Assembly (NCBI GenBank): GCA_021820805.1
Contig: JAKADF010000094.1
Location: forward strand, 1-9,328
Source of the DNA: Bacillota bacterium
Lineage (GTDB): Bacteria; Bacillota; Bacilli; Alicyclobacillales; Alicyclobacillaceae
Direction: 5' to 3'
Length of the DNA: 9,328 nucleotides
The notes under the pieces were generated by a model that had not been told where the DNA came from, ran no database searches, and was given only the letters and a program-made list of their open reading frames with translations. Positions 5,999-9,328 of the stretch are shown here, piece after piece. The position numbers and the translations under genes are program-made. Each line of letters starts with the position of its first letter. The stretch's first letter is position 1.

Positions 5999-7300
5999 TC
6001 AAATTTCTATTTTAACAAGATGATAATTCTTCTTTCCTCTTCGAAGGACCAAGTACTTCCCTGCAAGAGGGTTTAACTGGTTCACACTTGTTTCAATATC
6101 AGTAACGCGTACATCATTAACATATACGGCTCCGTTTTTGATATCTTCACGTGCCTGCCGTTTCGATGTATCAAGTCCTGTTTGAACAAGAAGTTCAACT
6201 AAAGAGAGGTCAACCGATTGGATTGCAGTTGCAGGTACGCCACCGAATGCTTCAGCAATTTCCTCACCCGTAAGATCTAAGAGCGATCCGCCAAACAACG
6301 CACGAGATATGCGAATTGCACGTTCTGTCGCTTCTTTGCCATGGGTTAATCTTGTGACTTCCTCAGCTAATTTCTTCTGAGCAACTCTTTGTTCTGGAGC
6401 ATCGCGTAGTGTGACTTCGAGTGCATCAATTTCTTCTAAGGGCAGAAATGTAAAGTATTTCAGGAAGCGAATTACGTCTCGGTCGTCCGTATTTAACCAA
6501 AACTGATAAAACTCATACGGAGACGTTTTTTCTTTGTCAAGCCAAATTGTCCCTGATTCAGTCTTCCCGAACTTAGTACCATCACTTTTTGTCACAAGAG
6601 GAACCGTGAGACCAAAGGCCCCAGATGACGATTCATCATTTGAATCAGAAGATGCACCGTCTTTGTTCGCTTCCATTCTGCGAATCAATTCAATTCCTGC
6701 AGTGATGTTTCCCCACTGATCACTGCCGCCAATCTGGAGTGCACAACCATGAAGTTCACGTAATTTATAGAAGTCTTGTGCCTGCAAAATCATATAACTG
6801 AACTCAGTAAACGAAATACCTTTTTCCAATCGGTTATTTACCGAGTCTTTTGCCATCATGTAATTAATTTGAAAGTTCTTTCCTATATCCCGCAAAAAGT
6901 CGATTACATTTAACTGCGCAGTCCAATCGTAGTTATTTGCAAGAATTGCCTGGTTTTCCGATGTCTCAAAATCTAAAAACCTCTCCAATTGTCTGCGAAT
7001 CCTCTGACTCCACCCAGTTACAACATCGCGCGTATTTAGGATCCGCTCAGACGCTTTGCCGCTTGGATCACCAATCAACCCTGTTGCACCGCCAACAAGT
7101 CCAATAGGCCTGTGCCCAGCAAGCTGAAATCTGCGAAGTGTTAAAATTAAGAGTAAGTTGCCAATATGCAGACTGTCAGCAGTAGGGTCGAAGCCGCAAT
7201 AAAGTGTAACAGGCCCCTCTAGTAGTTTCGCTCTCAAACCATCTATATCTGTATTCTGATAAATAAGCCCTCTTGCTTCGAGTTCTTGTAAAATGTCCAC
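5999..7300 (-). CDS. tyrS: Tyrosyl-tRNA synthetase
   Basis: Class I aminoacyl-tRNA synthetase that charges tRNA-Tyr with tyrosine in the cytosol. 433 residues. The HIGH-type motif is HIGN at 45-48, the tyrosine-site block GGSDQWGN at 191-198 and the KMSKS-type loop KFGKT at 243-247. An S4 RNA-binding domain fills the C-terminus (SKRQAREDIKNGAVYVND). Sequence and length closely follow the Geobacillus enzyme (419 residues), except for an insertion of about 13 residues at roughly 211-227 that is rich in Ser, Asp and Gly (ASSDSNDESSSG), just before AFGLTVPLVTK. Start is GTG at 7298-7300 with GGAGG 8 bases upstream. Expression is controlled by the T-box leader at 7365-7651. Downstream, yunB begins after 95 bases with no obvious terminator. 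Confidence 0.98.
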   Translation of the reverse strand: MDILQELEARGLIYQNTDIDGLRAKLLEGPVTLYCGFDPTADSLHIGNLLLILTLRRFQLAGHRPIGLVGGATGLIGDPSGKASERILNTRDVVTGWSQRIRRQLERFLDFETSENQAILANNYDWTAQLNVIDFLRDIGKNFQINYMMAKDSVNNRLEKGISFTEFSYMILQAQDFYKLRELHGCALQIGGSDQWGNITAGIELIRRMEANKDGASSDSNDESSSGAFGLTVPLVTKSDGTKFGKTESGTIWLDKEKTSPYEFYQFWLNTDDRDVIRFLKYFTFLPLEEIDALEVTLRDAPEQRVAQKKLAEEVTRLTHGKEATERAIRISRALFGGSLLDLTGEEIAEAFGGVPATAIQSVDLSLVELLVQTGLDTSKRQAREDIKNGAVYVNDVRVTDIETSVNQLNPLAGKYLVLRRGKKNYHLVKIEI

Positions 7301-7308
7301 AGATTAAC

Positions 7309-7313
7309 CCTCC
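7309..7313 (-). promoter_or_regulatory. Ribosome binding site of tyrS
   Basis: GGAGG (followed by another G) 8 bases before the GTG start at 7300 fixes this non-ATG start. It lies beyond the T-box terminator, so translation depends on read-through of that terminator. Confidence 0.85.
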
Positions 7314-7364
7314 AACTGATATATAACTTCAATAAGCAATATCATGTTCCTTAATAAAGAAAAT

Positions 7365-7395
7365 AAAAAAACTCGCCCATCCCATGCGGGACGAG
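7365..7395 (-). terminator. Intrinsic terminator of the tyrS T-box
   Basis: CTCGTCC (7389-7395) pairs with GGGCGAG (7372-7378), with one G-U pair, followed directly by seven Ts (7365-7371). The 5' arm is also needed by the antiterminator, so the two structures exclude each other as expected for a T-box. Confidence 0.9.
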
Positions 7396-7651
7396 GAGTT
7401 CCTCGCGGTACCACCCTGCTTGCCAACATAGCAAAAGGATAGATAAAAACGCATAATTCATGCATTGAATATCCCTTTTCGAGTTGGCCACCTTTTGGGC
7501 AGTAACGGGCCCCCCGGAAACGACTATTGCCGCTTCGCCTTCGCAGCCGTAATTTCAGCATCAAGATTGCACTGGCTCGCACCAACCGCCATGTCTCTGA
7601 AACAAATCTGGAAGCCTACTTCACTGCATCACAGGCATGATTTACAAAATT
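7365..7651 (-). ncRNA. T-box leader riboswitch of tyrS (tRNA-Tyr sensing)
   Basis: A transcription-attenuating leader that reads uncharged tRNA-Tyr. The T-box itself, AGGGTGGTACCGCG, is at 7404-7417 (minus strand). The antiterminator can be drawn: GGG (7414-7416) with CCC (7388-7390), the 7-base TGGTACC bulge (7407-7413) that holds the tRNA acceptor end, then CGAGG (7401-7405) with CCTCG (7392-7396). In Stem I, GAAATTACGG carries the specifier codon TAC at 7549-7551, which is a tyrosine codon and agrees with the downstream gene. The upstream part includes CAGAGA and GGTTGGTGCGAGC, typical of the Stem I distal region, and an AGTGAAGTAGG stretch near the base. The 5' end is placed from the promoter and is approximate. 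Together with the flanking promoters this fills the 433 bases between tyrS and the PBP gene. Confidence 0.96.
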
Positions 7652-7657
7652 TGATCC

Positions 7658-7687
7658 AACATAACAAATAAACATATCATCTGTCAA
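7658..7687 (-). promoter_or_regulatory. Sigma-A promoter of tyrS
   Basis: Perfect TTGACA (7682-7687) and TATGTT (7658-7663, 4 of 6 matches) with an 18-base spacer, on the minus strand. The predicted start near 7651 matches the beginning of the T-box Stem I region. Confidence 0.75.
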
Positions 7688-7708
7688 TGTGTGGCGCTAT
7701 GCTATAAT
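7681..7708 (+). promoter_or_regulatory. Extended -10 promoter of the penicillin-binding protein gene
   Basis: Perfect TATAAT at 7703-7708 preceded by TGC (7700-7702), an extended -10 element. The -35 is weak: CTGTCA at 7681-7686 with a 16-base spacer. These bases are the same ones that form the TTGACA of the divergent tyrS promoter on the other strand. The transcript would have a leader of only about 20 bases. Confidence 0.7.
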
Positions 7709-7718
7709 CTAAACCATT

Positions 7719-7727
7719 GGGAGGAGG
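7719..7727 (+). promoter_or_regulatory. Ribosome binding site of the penicillin-binding protein gene
   Basis: GGGAGGAGG, a strong and doubled Shine-Dalgarno, ends 6 bases before the ATG at 7734. Confidence 0.88.
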
Positions 7728-7733
7728 AACACA

Positions 7734-9328
7734 ATGGGGAAGACCAAAGAGCCACGGTCAACTGCTAAAAGCATTGCCAAGAAGGGCAGGGCAGCCGCGG
7801 CTGCAAAGGAACGTCGGCATCCTGTAAGGCGCTTTTTTAAATATGCGTCTATTACGGTTGGGAGTGCGCTTTTATTCGTCGGCGGAGCCGGAATTGGTTA
7901 TGTTTCTTCGATGCTCAAAGGTTTACCTAGCATCAGCGCAAACACATTTACTAATAACAGCGCAGCAAGTGAGATCTATGATTGCAATGGGAAGCTAATC
8001 GGCCGGATTACAAGCGACGGGGACAGACAACCGATTACATCCATTCATCAGGTGTCACCAAACTTAGTCAACTCTTTTATTGCAGCTGAAGATAAGACTT
8101 TTTACACGAATATTGGCATAAATCCGCTTGCTATGGGCAGAGCGCTGGTCCAAGATTTACTTGGCCACCGAATTGAAAGCGGCGCAAGCACCATCACCCA
8201 ACAAACGGTAAAACTTGCCGTTTTTCCAAAACAACAACGGACGGTACACAGAAAAGTTCAAGAAATTGCACTTTCACTTGAACTAAATCATGTCCTCAGT
8301 AAAGATGAAATCATGACAGACTACATGAACTGGGTATACATGGGGCGAATGGGTACACAAAATGTTTATGGAGTAAAAACGGCCTCTAATATTATGTTTC
8401 ATAAAGATCCTGATAAGTTGAATTTACCTGAGTCTGCTTTTTTGGCTGCAATTCCAAACAATCCATCGCTGTTTTCACCATATGAATATCCCAAAAATAC
8501 ACTTTCTAGACAGCATTACATCTTAAAGCAAATGCTTTTGAATCACATGATTTCTCAGTCTCAATACGACAGTGCTATGAATTTTAACGTAGTAAAAGAA
8601 TTGCAAAAACCGCCTGCATCTTCTGTTGGAAAATATCCTTATCTTATGCTTTTAAATATTGAGCCTACTCTTTATCAGGATTTGGTGAATGCCGGAGTTT
8701 ATGAAAATGTTCAGCAAGCTGAAGCAGCGGTACCAACAGCCGGATATAAAATTTACACGACAATTGATTTAAATATGCAAGATGATGTCAATCGTGTATT
8801 GCAAGATCAGAAACAATTTGCCGGCACAAGTTTACCTGTACCTGGACAAAAAAATGCCTATGACCTGTATGAAGCTGGCGCAACCCTAATAGATAATAAG
8901 ACAGGCGGAATTTTAGCAATTGGCGGTGGGCGTGATTTTACAAAGGATGGATATGATCATTCAGATATACCGCGGCAACCGGGTTCTTCAATCAAACCGC
9001 TTCTAGATTATGGCCCAGCCATTGATTTACATAAAATCACTGCAGGCACCGTACTAGATGATGCACCCATAGACTTTGGCGGATACTCACCAAAAGACGA
9101 CGAAAACAATTATTCTGGCATTATAACTGCAAGACAAGCACTTACAGATTCAAGGAATATCCCTGCAGTACGTGTATTAAACATGATTACACCTGAAACA
9201 GGGATGAGCTATTTGGCAAAAATGGGTATTACAACCTCGTCAAAAACGCTGTTCGGAAGGCCAACGCTCATAAAATCAGATACTTATCAGTTACCAAGCG
9301 CGATTGGCGGACTTAGATATGGTCTGAC
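7734..9328 (+). CDS. Class A penicillin-binding protein (transglycosylase-transpeptidase), partial at right edge
   Basis: A bifunctional enzyme that polymerises lipid II into glycan strands and crosslinks the peptides, on the outer face of the membrane. 531 residues are visible and the frame stays open to the window edge. A basic cytosolic N-terminus (1-36, Lys/Arg/Ala-rich) is followed by a membrane anchor at about 37-58. The GT51 transglycosylase domain contains EDKTFY with catalytic E119, then GASTITQQ and RKVQEIALSLELN. The transpeptidase domain contains PGSSIKP with nucleophile S418 and K421, then the SRN motif at 473-475 in TDSRNIPAV. The KTG motif would lie beyond the window. In the first GT51 motif the usual His (EDxxFYxHxG) is Asn (EDKTFYTNIG). 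The gene is divergent from tyrS with its own extended -10 promoter. It belongs to the PBP1A-like group; which paralogue cannot be told from the visible part. Confidence 0.95.
   Translation, partial: MGKTKEPRSTAKSIAKKGRAAAAAKERRHPVRRFFKYASITVGSALLFVGGAGIGYVSSMLKGLPSISANTFTNNSAASEIYDCNGKLIGRITSDGDRQPITSIHQVSPNLVNSFIAAEDKTFYTNIGINPLAMGRALVQDLLGHRIESGASTITQQTVKLAVFPKQQRTVHRKVQEIALSLELNHVLSKDEIMTDYMNWVYMGRMGTQNVYGVKTASNIMFHKDPDKLNLPESAFLAAIPNNPSLFSPYEYPKNTLSRQHYILKQMLLNHMISQSQYDSAMNFNVVKELQKPPASSVGKYPYLMLLNIEPTLYQDLVNAGVYENVQQAEAAVPTAGYKIYTTIDLNMQDDVNRVLQDQKQFAGTSLPVPGQKNAYDLYEAGATLIDNKTGGILAIGGGRDFTKDGYDHSDIPRQPGSSIKPLLDYGPAIDLHKITAGTVLDDAPIDFGGYSPKDDENNYSGIITARQALTDSRNIPAVRVLNMITPETGMSYLAKMGITTSSKTLFGRPTLIKSDTYQLPSAIGGLRYGL

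Noticed and set aside
5944..6000. GATCGATC and repeated CGATCC between tyrS and yunB as a terminator or operator
   Set aside because: The repeats are short and direct rather than inverted, with no T run. This is within what chance gives.
454..7300. Many open frames of 60-110 codons opposite or overlapping the main genes
   Set aside because: They are shadows of the real genes, lack good ribosome binding sites and recognisable domains, and contradict the strong protein matches on the other frames.
7304..7671. Open frames of 93 codons (minus strand) and 68 codons (plus strand) in the tyrS leader region
   Set aside because: The stretch is fully explained as a T-box with specifier loop, antiterminator and terminator. 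The frames show no recognisable protein features.
1..9328. Mobile element, phage, defence system or CRISPR array
   Set aside because: No transposase, integrase, terminal inverted repeats, direct-repeat arrays or defence-type domains were seen. All genes belong to core cellular functions.

Overview
The window reads as chromosome of an endospore-forming Firmicute, most likely in Bacillales and possibly near Alicyclobacillaceae; that last step is inference. The evidence is a YunB-type sporulation protein, a LysM spore-coat-like protein paired with a CotS-type kinase-like protein, a T-box leader in front of tyrS, and strong GGAGG ribosome binding sites. Base composition looks moderate, with slightly more AT than GC by eye. 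No phage, transposon, CRISPR or other transferred cargo was seen.

Layout: seven genes are on the minus strand and one is on the plus strand. Reading minus-strand genes in the direction of transcription (right to left), the order is: tyrS with a complete T-box leader and intrinsic terminator (7651 down to 5999); yunB (5903-5214); a CHASE3-type methyl-accepting chemotaxis protein (5131-3287), closed by a long bidirectional hairpin terminator (3203-3251); a two-LysM-domain protein (3121-2423) overlapping a CotS-like phosphotransferase (2430-1426), closed by a small hairpin (1406-1427); then a nitrilase-family amidase (1323-454) overlapping by 4 bases a nadE-type NAD+ synthetase that runs off the left edge (457-1). 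On the plus strand a class A penicillin-binding protein starts at 7734 and runs off the right edge. Its promoter is back to back with the tyrS promoter and the two appear to share the same -35 bases.

How the genes work together: the nitrilase and NadE pair looks like a split glutamine-dependent NAD+ synthetase, with the amidase releasing ammonia and NadE using it. The LysM and kinase pair, together with YunB, points to spore coat assembly. tyrS is controlled by tRNA-Tyr charging through the T-box, whose specifier codon UAC can be read directly. The penicillin-binding protein makes and crosslinks peptidoglycan. The chemoreceptor senses an unknown signal.

Most of the window is ordinary core-genome content. 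I did not find a convincing new system. The points most worth a second look are the split NAD+ synthetase, the divergent tyrS/PBP promoters, the G-run/C-run hairpin at the yunB start, the serine-rich insertion in TyrRS, and the fact that five of eight genes appear to start at GTG or TTG.
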